The translations under genes and the position numbers were made by a program. Below the pieces are notes generated by a model. It worked only from the letters and a program-made list of their open reading frames with translations. It did no database searches and was not told the origin of the DNA. Shown here piece after piece: positions 18,306-26,715 of a DNA stretch of 64,000 bases (its first letter is position 1; each line of letters begins with the position of its first letter). The stretch covers positions 186,001 through 250,000 of the forward strand of contig JAPWKH010000018.1 in assembly GCA_028283605.1 (NCBI GenBank). Reading direction: 5' to 3'. The stretch comes from Arachidicoccus sp. (GTDB taxonomy: Bacteria; Bacteroidota; Bacteroidia; Chitinophagales; Chitinophagaceae).

Positions 18306-18932
18306 TTAATAACCGTAATAATTTTTAGCCTGCTGTACCAATATTTCGATGCCCTTATCTTCGCCGTTGGCATTATATGTTTGCTTGAGGCTGGAACCAA
18401 AAATTTTTGCGACTCCCTGATAGACTACGGCCGAAAAATCGCCTTTGTATTCATCTATAATTTCATAGCAACTGCTGCCTGTTTCTCTGTATATCAGTTT
18501 CATCAATACTTTTCCCTGGTAAATAGAAAGGTTGCTTAGTTTGCTGGTAAACTGTGTACGCAATTCTTTTTCGTGTGATTTGATAATGGCTTTTCTCTTC
18601 TTTTTATCTGTTACACCCACCATCTCTCTGTTGATTTGGTTAATTACGTAGCTTGCTGTTTTGGCATAAGGATATGTTACAAAAACCGCATTTCGCAGCC
18701 TTGTCCATTCCGCATACATTTTTCGCATTTTTGCATTCGCGCGGGCGAATAAATAAATAGGATATAATTCTTCGTTGGAAGGAACTTTTTCTCCCGAATC
18801 TGTAATATACACTTCCACGCGTATTGTATCAAACGCGCCTGTTTTTAATTTCTGCGCATTTGCCTGCTGTTTGCAAAAAATAAGAAAAAGAAATACAGCA
18901 GTTGTAATAATATGTTTAACTGAACGAATCAA
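18306..18932 (-). CDS. DUF4294 family protein
   Basis: A 208-residue Bacteroidota protein of unknown function with an N-terminal signal peptide (VFLFLIFCKQQANAQ). The family pattern is visible: LYPIYLFARANAKMRKMYAEW, RLRNAVFVTYPYAKTA, GKVLMKLIYRETGSSCYEII and a closing ILVQQAKNYYGY. The frame has no early ATG; the start is TTG at 18932, placed there because it leads straight into the signal sequence and an in-frame stop lies a few codons upstream. The protein is likely periplasmic. It is divergent from holA and separated from the protease gene by about 114 bp. No function can be given. Confidence 0.82.
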   Translation of the reverse strand: MIRSVKHIITTAVFLFLIFCKQQANAQKLKTGAFDTIRVEVYITDSGEKVPSNEELYPIYLFARANAKMRKMYAEWTRLRNAVFVTYPYAKTASYVINQINREMVGVTDKKKRKAIIKSHEKELRTQFTSKLSNLSIYQGKVLMKLIYRETGSSCYEIIDEYKGDFSAVVYQGVAKIFGSSLKQTYNANGEDKGIEILVQQAKNYYGY

Positions 18933-19018
18933 TCCTGTTAAAATAAAATTTTTGTTTTAACCGACAAAAATAATCCGTTTAATAATAACCCAATTTTCAA
19001 AAACGTTAAATGAACTTC

Positions 19019-19039
19019 AAAAGAAAGCGGCTTTCTTTT
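19019..19039. promoter_or_regulatory. palindrome in the DUF4294/holA divergent region
   Basis: A perfect 10-bp inverted repeat with a 1-bp centre (AAAAGAAAGC-g-GCTTTCTTTT) lies between the two divergent genes and ends at a TACATTTG sequence (19039-19046), an exact -7 consensus only 4 bp before the holA ATG. It could be an operator for either gene. Symmetry is seen, binding is inferred. Confidence 0.4.
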
Positions 19040-19050
19040 ACATTTGCAAC

Positions 19051-20046
19051 ATGTCTGTAGAAAAAATTATTAGTGATTGGAAGAATAAAATTTTCAAGCC
19101 TGTATATTGGCTGGAGGGCGATGAAAATTATTATATCGATAAGTTAATGCATTTTGCAGAGCATGAAATTTTACCGCCGCAAGAAGCGGAATTTAATCTT
19201 ACTGTTTTTTATGGGAAAGATGCCGAATGGTCGCAGGTATTGAATGCCTGCAAAAAATTTCCCATGTTTGCAGACAGGCAGGTTGTGCTGCTGAAAGAAG
19301 CCCAGCACATGAAAGACATTGCAAAATTTGAAACTTATTTGGAACATCCGCAGCCTTCCACCGTTTTTGTAGTGGCTTATAAAGAGAAGAAGCTGGATGC
19401 CAGAACAAAATTTGCCAAGATTGTAAAAGAGGTCGGAGAAGTATTGACTACTTCCAAAATTACGGATTCCAAGCTGCCGGATTGGGCTGCACAAATGATT
19501 CATCAGCACGGCTATACGATAGAACAAAAAGCATTATTATTACTAATAGATCACATCGGGAATGATTTGTCGAGGATTGAAAATGAAATAGAAAAAATTA
19601 TTATCAACCTGAAGGACAGGAAAAATATCATTGTTGAAGATATTGAAACATTTGTAGGCATCAGCAAAGAATTTAATGCATTTGAATTGCAGCTTGCGAT
19701 TGCGCGGAAAGATTTGCCGAATGCTATCCGCATTATCCGTTATTTTGAAAGCAATCCAAAAGCCGCACCTATACAATTAATATTGCCTACACTCTATAAT
19801 TTTTTCAGTAAAACGGCAATGATATTCAGCGCATCGGGCCCGGAAAAAAATATAGCTGCGGCAATTGGAATACATCCTTTTTTTGTAAAAGATTATTTAG
19901 CTGCTGCAAAAAATTACGGGCAACAAGGTATTGAAAACATTTTGCTATTGTTACATTCCTATAATCTTCGAAGTATCGGAATCAATGATCCAGGCACAAG
20001 CGACGCGGATTTGATGAAAGAGATGATGGTAAAGATGATGCACTAA
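19051..20046 (+). CDS. holA: DNA polymerase III subunit delta
   Basis: A 331-residue clamp-loader subunit: it opens the beta sliding clamp so the gamma complex can load it on primed DNA. The N-terminal segment KPVYWLEGDENYYIDKL matches the HolA pattern, followed by a degenerate AAA+-like region (ADRQVVLLKEAQHM, VFVVAYKEKKLDARTKFAK) and the helical C-terminal domain (FELQLAIARKDLPNAIRI). Length is normal for the family. It is a single gene, divergent from DUF4294 and convergent with recQ; the stop regions overlap by 4 bp. A -7-like TACATTTG only 4 bp before ATG suggests a very short or absent 5' leader. Confidence 0.9.
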   Translation: MSVEKIISDWKNKIFKPVYWLEGDENYYIDKLMHFAEHEILPPQEAEFNLTVFYGKDAEWSQVLNACKKFPMFADRQVVLLKEAQHMKDIAKFETYLEHPQPSTVFVVAYKEKKLDARTKFAKIVKEVGEVLTTSKITDSKLPDWAAQMIHQHGYTIEQKALLLLIDHIGNDLSRIENEIEKIIINLKDRKNIIVEDIETFVGISKEFNAFELQLAIARKDLPNAIRIIRYFESNPKAAPIQLILPTLYNFFSKTAMIFSASGPEKNIAAAIGIHPFFVKDYLAAAKNYGQQGIENILLLLHSYNLRSIGINDPGTSDADLMKEMMVKMMH

Positions 20047-21947
20047 TATTTGCTTATCATTCCAAATAAATCTATTTTAATTTCTTCTTCACTTTGCAAA
20101 GTGCGTAATGTTTGTTTTATGTTTTCTGGCGAGTAATTATTCAATATTTTGATTATATTTTTTGTAGCCAATGCCATGTTTTGATTTAGTAAATTCATTA
20201 TTTCAGAAGCGATAATTTTAAACTCTTTAGCCGATAATTTTTTATTTTCGGGCTGCTTGCAATTATCGCAAATGCCGCAATTCAGCGCGTTTGCATCGCC
20301 GAAATATTGAGCTATAAATTTACTTCTGCATTCTTTGGTATGTACATATTGCAGCATTTTATCTACAAGATCAGAGAATATTTTTTTTCTTTCAAGATAG
20401 CCGGCATGGTCAAAAAGAATATCATCTACAGGCGCTCTATCCTTTAAAAAAAACAATTGAGGCGTTTCTTTTTGAGGAAGATATTCAAGAACATTGATGT
20501 GGTGCAATGCTCGCAGTTGCTGTTTTACGCTATCCTCCGGCTGATGAAGGAGCTTTGCAATTTGCTTTTCAAACACAGATACGCGATAGCTTACAATACC
20601 TTCGTAATTGCGCAAAAGGCATTTTATAAGAGGCTCGTATTGGGAATAGCTTTTCTCAAAATCGTACAGGCTTTCCTTATCGATGGTAAAACCAACTTTC
20701 GATGGAAGAAAAATATTTTCGTTAAAAGTCATAAAGCCCGACTGCTCTAATGCTTTTATACAATAAATAGTTTGCACGGCATTAAGCCGGAAATTTTTAA
20801 TAAATGTATTGAAGTCAAAATCGTAAAAATTTCCTTCGCCCGTACCGGACGGAATTTGCAGAAAATCACAAATGTTTTGGTACGTTTTCTTTATTTCGGA
20901 AAAGCCCGGGAAACGAATGTCTTTTAAATTACGCAGATCTGCCAAGTCTTGCTGTGTGTACAATAATATTGCTTTTGACATTGCGTTGTTGCGCCCGGCG
21001 CGGCCGGCTTCCTGATAATAATTTTCTAAACAATAAGGTATATCATAATGTATTACGCGCTCCACATCGGGCTTATCAATTCCCATTCCGAAGGCATTGG
21101 TGCAAACAATTACACGTGTTTTGTTTTGCATCCAGTTATTTTGTTTCGTATTTCTTACTTCTTGTGAAAGTCCTGCGTGATAAAAGTCTGCAGATATATT
21201 TTTCATATTCAGCAGCTTGCTGATATCTTGTGCAATTCTCCGCGATTTGCAATACACGATGGCGCTCATCGTTTGTCCGCTTAAAAATTTACAGAGCGAG
21301 TCAAATTTATTATCACATTGCTTGGTTTCAAATTCGAGATTCTTTCTCTGAAAAGAACTTTGGAAAACGGAATACTTCTTGAATAATAATTTATTAATAA
21401 TATCTTTTTGTACTGTCGGCGTAGCAGAAGCTGTTAAAGCTATTACAGGAACATCGGGAAAATATTTCCTTAATTCGGATATTTGTAAATATGCCGGCCG
21501 AAAATCATACCCCCATTGCGAAATACAATGCGCCTCATCCACGGCAATCAGGTTTACGTTCAGTTCGTTACATATACTTTTAAACGCATTTGTATCCAAT
21601 CTTTCCGGAGAAAGATAAAGGAATTTGTATTTTCCTTTCGTTGCGTTTGATAATTCTTCCCAAACTTCATCTTTGCTCAATCCGGAATAGACGGCGCATG
21701 CAGCAATTCCTCTGGAAAGGAGATTTTCTACCTGGTCTTTCATGAGGGCAACCAAAGGTGTAATTACAATGCAAACTCCTTCTTTCATCATGGCCGGCAC
21801 TTGGAAACAAATTGATTTTCCCCCGCCGGTTGGAAGGGATGCTAAAGCATCTTTTCCTTCCAAAACGGCGTTAATAATAGATTCCTGTTCTCCTCGAAAA
21901 GAAGAAAAATGCCAGTATTGTTTTAATATATCTGTTGCGGTTTGCAA
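20043..21947 (-). CDS. recQ: ATP-dependent DNA helicase RecQ
   Basis: A 634-residue superfamily 2 3'-5' helicase acting in recombination and fork repair. Walker A (LPTGGGKSICFQ), DEAH box (AVDEAHCISQWGYDFRP), motif III (ALTASATP) and motif VI (EAGRAGRN) are all present, followed by the RQC zinc-binding cysteines (CRSKFIAQYF ... CGICDNC). A C-terminal HRDC domain is not obvious; the last 60 residues are a short helical tail. The frame has no ATG near the N-terminus, so the start is the TTG at 21947, with an in-frame stop just upstream. It is convergent with holA and divergent from dnaB across an AT-rich gap. Confidence 0.93.
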   Translation of the reverse strand: MQTATDILKQYWHFSSFRGEQESIINAVLEGKDALASLPTGGGKSICFQVPAMMKEGVCIVITPLVALMKDQVENLLSRGIAACAVYSGLSKDEVWEELSNATKGKYKFLYLSPERLDTNAFKSICNELNVNLIAVDEAHCISQWGYDFRPAYLQISELRKYFPDVPVIALTASATPTVQKDIINKLLFKKYSVFQSSFQRKNLEFETKQCDNKFDSLCKFLSGQTMSAIVYCKSRRIAQDISKLLNMKNISADFYHAGLSQEVRNTKQNNWMQNKTRVIVCTNAFGMGIDKPDVERVIHYDIPYCLENYYQEAGRAGRNNAMSKAILLYTQQDLADLRNLKDIRFPGFSEIKKTYQNICDFLQIPSGTGEGNFYDFDFNTFIKNFRLNAVQTIYCIKALEQSGFMTFNENIFLPSKVGFTIDKESLYDFEKSYSQYEPLIKCLLRNYEGIVSYRVSVFEKQIAKLLHQPEDSVKQQLRALHHINVLEYLPQKETPQLFFLKDRAPVDDILFDHAGYLERKKIFSDLVDKMLQYVHTKECRSKFIAQYFGDANALNCGICDNCKQPENKKLSAKEFKIIASEIMNLLNQNMALATKNIIKILNNYSPENIKQTLRTLQSEEEIKIDLFGMISKY

Positions 21948-22184
21948 TTTTTTTATTTAAAATTTTCAGCAAATCAATGGAAAATATTTGTATTAATTAC
22001 TGTAATATTTTCTGTTAATAGAGTTCTGATAGAATTGAATAAATTATTCATTTCCGCGTAAAAATGTGTAGTTTTAAGGAAATATCTTTTTGCACATAGT
22101 AAAGTGAATTACTGCCGTTTTTTACTGTAAAACTTTTTTTATTGTTTAAAAAGATTTTTTAATTGGGAATAAACATAAAAATAA

Positions 22185-22193
22185 TGTGGATAA
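22185..22193 (-). promoter_or_regulatory. DnaA box
   Basis: TGTGGATAA on the plus strand is the exact complement of the DnaA-box consensus TTATCCACA. It lies 179 bp before the dnaB start. I saw no second strong box in the gap. Confidence 0.5.
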
Positions 22194-22281
22194 CCGGTGA
22201 GTGAATACCTTAATAAAAATTAAGCCTGAGAATATTTTTTTCAAAAATCCGTAGTGCTATATTCGTTGTTTGAATCAAAAA

Positions 22282-22301
22282 AATAACGATGTGTCGTTAT
22301 T
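22282..22301. promoter_or_regulatory. 8-bp inverted repeat upstream of dnaB
   Basis: AATAACGA and its perfect complement TCGTTATT flank the 4-nt centre TGTG, 70 bp before dnaB. No T run follows, so it looks like an operator or mRNA hairpin rather than a terminator. Confidence 0.45.
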
Positions 22302-22371
22302 AAATTATTATATTATTATTATTTTTTTATTGTAAATAATTTTAAACTCATTATAAATTCTTTAAATATTA

Positions 22372-23943
22372 ATGGACAATCTATCGAATGTAAACAGAGA
22401 CAGGAAAACAACAAGAAAAAAGCCCGTGGTCGATTTAAGTACAATGATGTACGGCAAAGTACCTCCGCAGGCGAGAGACCTTGAAGAAGTAATACTGGGT
22501 GCGGTAATGTTAGAAAAATCTGCTTTTGATAAAGTAATAGAAATTATTCGCTCAGAGTGTTTTTATGTAGATGCGCACCAAAAAATATTCAATGCTTGTG
22601 AAAGGCTCGCCAATCTGAACATGCCGATCGATATGCTTACGGTTGTGGAAGAGTTGAAGCGCTCCGATGAGCTTGAAATTGTTGGCGGTCCATTTTATAT
22701 TTCAAAACTTACGATGTCTGTGGCCTCTTCGGCCAATATTGAAACGCACGCCAAAATACTGCTCGAAAAATTTATTCAACGCGAACTCATCAAAATCAGC
22801 GGCGAAATCATTGCCAATGCGTTCAATGAAACGATTGATGTATTTACGCTGCTCGATGAAGCGGAGCAAAAAATATTTAATATAACCAATAATTACCTTA
22901 AGAAAAATTACGACGATATCGGGGATGCTTTGGCAAAAGCTATTGAAAGAATAGATAAACTCCGTTCGCAGAAAAATGAAATTTCCGGCGTGCCGAGCGG
23001 CTTTGCAAGTTTAGATAAAATTACTTACGGCTGGCAACCAAGCGATTTGATTATTCTTGCCGCCAGGCCATCGGTCGGTAAAACGGCTTTTGCTTTAAAC
23101 TTAATCCGCAATGCAGCATTGCATCCTACCAATCCTACTCCGGTAGCTTTTTTCTCGCTGGAAATGAGTTCTTCGCAATTGGTACAGCGTATATTGTCTG
23201 CCGAAAGTGAAATATGGCTCGAGAAAATTTCGCGCGGCAATTTGGAAGATCATGAATACCAGCAGTTGTACAGCCGCGGAATGAAAAGGATAGAGACTGC
23301 TCCTATTTTCATTGACGATACCGCAGCGCTGAACATATTTGAATTTCGCGCAAAAGCGCGCCGTTTGGTAAATAAAAATAAAGTAGGGTTGATCGTAATC
23401 GACTATCTCCAATTGATGAGTGGAAGCGGCGATCGCAACTCAAATCGTGAACAGGAAATAAGTACGATATCGCGCAACCTGAAAGTTTTGGCTAAAGAAT
23501 TGAATATTCCAATAATCGCGCTGAGCCAATTGAGCCGCGCCGTTGAATCGCGTAAAGAATCAAAAATCCCGCAGCTTAGTGATTTGCGCGAGTCCGGCGC
23601 TATAGAGCAAGATGCCGATATGGTAATGTTTATTTACCGGCCTGATTATTATGAAATACAAGCCAATGAAATGGGGGAAAGCACGCAAGGCGAAACATTG
23701 ATAAAAATTGCCAAGCATCGTAATGGATCATTGGATACTATCAAATTACGTGCGCGATTGGAAATTCAGAAATTCGAAGATGATAGCGATAAAGGCGGAT
23801 TTCCGGGTAACTGGAAAAAAATATCTCCTCAAACGCCTCCTTCATCCGGTTCCGGCGATGCCCAGTTTTTCATCAGCCGTGGCAGCCGTATGAATTCCGG
23901 AGAGTTTGATGACGGATTTGATAATAACGAAGCACCCTTTTAG
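22372..23943 (+). CDS. dnaB: replicative DNA helicase DnaB
   Basis: A 523-residue hexameric 5'-3' helicase that unwinds DNA at the replication fork. The N-terminal domain starts at PPQARDLEEVILGAVML; the RecA-like C-terminal domain has Walker A ARPSVGKTAFALN near residue 230, the DnaB motif FFSLEMSSSQL, Walker B VIDYLQLM and the LSDLRESGAIEQDAD segment with the arginine finger region. A 30-residue Gly/Ser/Asp-rich acidic tail ends the protein, common in this phylum. No intein is present. It ends at a strong terminator. Divergent neighbour recQ and upstream holA make this a replication/repair block. Confidence 0.96.
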   Translation: MDNLSNVNRDRKTTRKKPVVDLSTMMYGKVPPQARDLEEVILGAVMLEKSAFDKVIEIIRSECFYVDAHQKIFNACERLANLNMPIDMLTVVEELKRSDELEIVGGPFYISKLTMSVASSANIETHAKILLEKFIQRELIKISGEIIANAFNETIDVFTLLDEAEQKIFNITNNYLKKNYDDIGDALAKAIERIDKLRSQKNEISGVPSGFASLDKITYGWQPSDLIILAARPSVGKTAFALNLIRNAALHPTNPTPVAFFSLEMSSSQLVQRILSAESEIWLEKISRGNLEDHEYQQLYSRGMKRIETAPIFIDDTAALNIFEFRAKARRLVNKNKVGLIVIDYLQLMSGSGDRNSNREQEISTISRNLKVLAKELNIPIIALSQLSRAVESRKESKIPQLSDLRESGAIEQDADMVMFIYRPDYYEIQANEMGESTQGETLIKIAKHRNGSLDTIKLRARLEIQKFEDDSDKGGFPGNWKKISPQTPPSSGSGDAQFFISRGSRMNSGEFDDGFDNNEAPF

Positions 23944-23950
23944 AAAAAAT

Positions 23951-23980
23951 AAAAAATCCCGGAAAGATCCGGGATTTTTT
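23951..23980 (+). terminator. bidirectional intrinsic terminator between dnaB and pgk
   Basis: A perfect 12-bp stem (AAAAAATCCCGG / CCGGGATTTTTT) with a 6-nt loop and T runs on both strands. It lies between the convergent dnaB and pgk stops and can serve both genes. Confidence 0.88.
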
Positions 23981-24014
23981 GTTGACATATTTTCTCATAA
24001 ATAAAAAACCGATT

Positions 24015-25208
24015 CTATTTTATCGCTGCAATTCCGGGCAGAATTTTTCCTTCAAAAAACTCTAATAAAGCGCCACCGCCGGTAGATACATGACTTATTT
24101 TATCTGCTAAATTAAATTTATTTACCGCTGCTACACTATCACCGCCGCCGACTAATGAGAATGCTCCGGCCTGGGTAGCTTTAGCCACTGCTTCTGCTAT
24201 GCACTTTGTTCCGTTTTGGAATTTCTCCATTTCGAAAACGCCCATAGGGCCGTTCCATAAAATAGTTTTAGAATGAAGTATTACGTTTGTAAAAGCATTT
24301 TGGGCATCTTCCGCAATATCAAGCCCCATCCAGCCGTCTGGAATATTATTGCTGGGTGAGGAAGATGTTTCCGCATCTTCCGCGAATTTATTTGCTATAA
24401 TGGAATCGCTGGGTAAGTGAATGCATACGCCTTTTTCTTCCGCTTTTTTAAGTAGTTCCTTCGCGGTGGATAAACGATCTTCTTCGCAAAGAGAATTGCC
24501 GATGTTGCCGCCTAAAGCTTTGAAAAATGTATATGCCATACCACCGCCGATAATAATATCCGTTGCTTTGTCCAAAAGATTTTCCAGTATCAGTATTTTG
24601 TCTGAAACTTTTGCTCCGCCAATGATTGCAACAAAAGGTTTCTCCGTTTTGTGCAATACTTTTTCTGCACTGGATACTTCAGCTTCCATTAACAATCCGA
24701 AGAATTTTTTATCTGAAGGAAAATAATCTGCTACGATTGCTGTGGAAGCATGCGCACGGTGCGCTGTACCGAAAGCATCATTTACATATACATCGCCGTA
24801 TTTGCTTAATTTTTCTGCGAAAGATTTATCTCCTTTTTCTTCTTCAGGATAGAAGCGGAGGTTTTCTAATAGTAAAACTTCGCCGGGTTGCAGGTCTTTT
24901 GCTTTATTGGCAGCATCTTCCCCAATGCAATCAGAAGCAAATTGTATCTGTTTGTCTAGTAATTGACTCAAGCGTTGCAATACATGTTTTAAGGAATATT
25001 TTTCTTCAGGGCCGCCTTTCGGTCTTCCTAAGTGGCTCATTAAAATTACGCTTCCGCCGTCGTTCAATATTTTGTTGATGGTTGGTAATGTGGCGCGAAT
25101 GCGTGTATCGTCGGTAATTTCAAATGTAGTTTTGTCTAAAGGAACATTAAAATCTACTCTGATCAACGCTTTTTCATTTGCAAAGGAATGTTCTGTAAAT
25201 CGGCTCAT
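24015..25208 (-). CDS. pgk: phosphoglycerate kinase
   Basis: A 397-residue glycolytic enzyme converting 1,3-bisphosphoglycerate and ADP to 3-phosphoglycerate and ATP. The substrate site RVDFNVP, the SHLGRPKG loop, the [12 protein letters not shown] signature and the C-terminal nucleotide-site GGGDSVAAV with [14 protein letters not shown] are intact. Length is normal. It is a single transcription unit: downstream is a shared terminator with dnaB, upstream a 367-bp gap with a GC-rich element. A TATCTTTA sequence on the minus strand before the start is close to the -7 consensus but one base off. Confidence 0.97.
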   Translation of the reverse strand: MSRFTEHSFANEKALIRVDFNVPLDKTTFEITDDTRIRATLPTINKILNDGGSVILMSHLGRPKGGPEEKYSLKHVLQRLSQLLDKQIQFASDCIGEDAANKAKDLQPGEVLLLENLRFYPEEEKGDKSFAEKLSKYGDVYVNDAFGTAHRAHASTAIVADYFPSDKKFFGLLMEAEVSSAEKVLHKTEKPFVAIIGGAKVSDKILILENLLDKATDIIIGGGMAYTFFKALGGNIGNSLCEEDRLSTAKELLKKAEEKGVCIHLPSDSIIANKFAEDAETSSSPSNNIPDGWMGLDIAEDAQNAFTNVILHSKTILWNGPMGVFEMEKFQNGTKCIAEAVAKATQAGAFSLVGGGDSVAAVNKFNLADKISHVSTGGGALLEFFEGKILPGIAAIK

Positions 25209-25327
25209 AATATTTTTTCTTTACTGTGTACTTTTTAATGGGCGTAAAGATAGAAAATTGTAAACAAGTAAGCGGGATGTATATGATTATTTAATGACAG
25301 AGAGAGAATGAACACTTGGAAAATGCG

Positions 25328-25500
25328 TTGAGCGCGCGAGGGATAGTAAGGGTGCGACAGAGTGGTGCGTGCAGACACGCGCCACGGCAGAGCAGTGCGA
25401 AGTGCAATGGAGTACCAGAGCGAAGCGTAGCCCTGCATAGCCCGACGGCAAGCGTATTTTGGTTTTTGCAAAAGTATGGTAAGCTTGCCGGCGCGCCCAA
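25328..25500. other. GC-rich structured element (candidate ncRNA or dispersed intergenic repeat)
   Basis: The core 25361-25440 has 49 G/C of 80 bases (61 percent) inside an AT-rich gap. Outer arms TTGAGCGCGC (25328-25337) and GCGCGCCCAA (25491-25500) pair with one mismatch. Inside are a 10-bp hairpin with one G-U pair and a CAGA loop (25362-25371 with 25376-25385), a GCAGAGC/GCCCTGC pair with one mismatch (25387-25393, 25430-25436), and an 8-bp stem CGGCAAGC/GCTTGCCG (25446-25453, 25483-25490) with an inner TTTTG/CAAAA pair. GGGATAG (25340-25346) and ATAGCCC (25437-25443) are reminiscent, from memory, of intergenic repeats in this phylum. Strand and function are unknown. Confidence 0.55.
25362..25385. 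other. 10-bp hairpin with tetraloop inside the GC-rich element
   Basis: GTGGTGCGTG and CACGCGCCAC pair fully (nine Watson-Crick, one G-U as RNA) around the loop CAGA. It is one of the strongest local helices in the window and has no T run, so it is not a terminator. Confidence 0.6.
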
Positions 25501-25575
25501 AATGTATATTAATTGATCTTAAAGATTGCATTAATTTTTAACGTGTGCAGATAAATTTTCTGCTTAAATTTACAA

Positions 25576-26715
25576 ATGCCTTTTACAATTTTAAAACGGC
25601 TTACGCGCAATCTACTGTTGATCCCGACAATATTGGCTGCATTTGTATTTTTGGGAGCTTGCCTGGCTTCGGAGCTCGACCCGAAAACATGGTGGTTTAT
25701 AGGGCTGCTCGGTTTGCTGTTGCCTTATTTGATCGTATTAATGTTGCTGGCATTTATTTTTTGGCTAATGATAAAGCCTGTGTATTGCCTCATTCCGCTG
25801 TTAGTATTGATGATTGGTTGGCGGCAATTATCGGTAGTGTTTTCGTATCATATATTCAATAGCTTTCATACGGATATTAAAGGGCGGAATACTTTGCGTG
25901 TTGTAAGCTGGAATGTAGGCAGCATGTATGGAATGAAAAATAACAGCGCAGCTAAAAAGCACGACAGAAGAGAGATCGTGAGCAGTATTTTGAATTTGCA
26001 GCCGGATATAATTTGCCTGCAGGAATTCAGCAATTCCGAAACGCAGGGAAAGGAGGCGGATAATATCGGGTTGTTTAAGAAGGATTATCCATATTATTTT
26101 TACTCGAAAGATTTGAATAAGCGTAATGGTTATTACCAATCCGGCAGCATAATTTTTTCAAAATTTCCAATTATAGATTCTGCTAAAATTAAATATCCGA
26201 AAGGGATATCAGAGAGTTTTATTTACGCAGATATTTTACATGGAGAAGATACTTTCAGAGTCTTTGATGTACACTTGCAATCGTATAAATTTTCAGCTCA
26301 GGATTATGCAGACATAGGCGCTATAAAAAAGCAATCCGATTCTACATGGAAAGCCTCCATAAGCTTGATGAATAAAATGCAGCTTGCTTACGCAAGGCGT
26401 GGCGTGCAAGCCGATATGATCCGCAATTTCAGCGACAGTACAAAATTTAAAAGCATTATCTGCGGCGATTTTAATGATGTGCCGGGTTCGTATACTTATT
26501 TTAAAATACGCGGCGAAAGACAAGATGCTTTTTTGAAAAAGAACTGGGGCATTGGAAGAACGTATTACTCCATTGCACCAACTTTACGAATAGATTATAT
26601 ATTGCCGGACAGGAATTTTAACGTTAATCAATTTGATATTGTAGATGAAGATTTGAGTGATCACTTAATGCTTGTGAGCGATTTACAAGTGAAACAAATT
26701 ACAAATTCCCGCTGA
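25576..26715 (+). CDS. membrane-anchored endonuclease/exonuclease/phosphatase family protein
   Basis: A 379-residue protein with an N-terminal membrane region of about three helices (residues 10-95) and a C-terminal EEP (DNase I-like) metallo-phosphodiesterase domain. The domain motifs are visible: RVVSWNVGSM, PDIICLQEFSN with the catalytic Glu, DVHLQSY, ICGDFNDVPGSYTY and DYILPD ending with the SDHLM histidine. The EEP domain should face the periplasm or outside. Members act on nucleic acids, phospholipids or phosphoinositides; the substrate cannot be told here. The 3' end overlaps the convergent lipoprotein gene by 17 bp. Confidence 0.85.
   Translation: MPFTILKRLTRNLLLIPTILAAFVFLGACLASELDPKTWWFIGLLGLLLPYLIVLMLLAFIFWLMIKPVYCLIPLLVLMIGWRQLSVVFSYHIFNSFHTDIKGRNTLRVVSWNVGSMYGMKNNSAAKKHDRREIVSSILNLQPDIICLQEFSNSETQGKEADNIGLFKKDYPYYFYSKDLNKRNGYYQSGSIIFSKFPIIDSAKIKYPKGISESFIYADILHGEDTFRVFDVHLQSYKFSAQDYADIGAIKKQSDSTWKASISLMNKMQLAYARRGVQADMIRNFSDSTKFKSIICGDFNDVPGSYTYFKIRGERQDAFLKKNWGIGRTYYSIAPTLRIDYILPDRNFNVNQFDIVDEDLSDHLMLVSDLQVKQITNSR

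Larger units (their letters stand above)
21948..22371. other. AT-rich intergenic region between recQ and dnaB
   Basis: 424 bp without a supported gene. It is very AT-rich, becoming almost pure A/T in the last 70 bp before dnaB. It contains a perfect DnaA box on the minus strand (22185-22193) and an 8-bp palindrome (22282-22301). One DnaA box is not enough to call a replication origin; regulation of dnaB is an equally good reading. Confidence 0.5.
25209..25575. other. intergenic region pgk to EEP-family gene, with GC-rich island
   Basis: 367 bp between two divergent genes. The outer parts are AT-rich and look like ordinary promoter sequence. The middle (about 25328-25500) is a sharply GC-rich block with nested inverted repeats, listed separately. 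Short open frames cross the block on both strands but none has a convincing start, composition or similarity to a protein I know. Confidence 0.6.

Noticed and set aside
21948-22371. Replication origin between recQ and dnaB
   Set aside because: Only one perfect DnaA box and no clear box cluster or dnaA/dnaN neighbour; kept only as a regulatory possibility.
24626-25078. 150-codon open frame antisense to pgk
   Set aside because: Product is Leu/Arg-biased without any motif; pgk on the other strand is certain.
25235-25531. Open frames of 65-100 codons across the GC-rich element on both strands
   Set aside because: The frames exist because GC-rich sequence has few stops; no ribosome site, no family motif, and the pairing pattern explains the sequence better.
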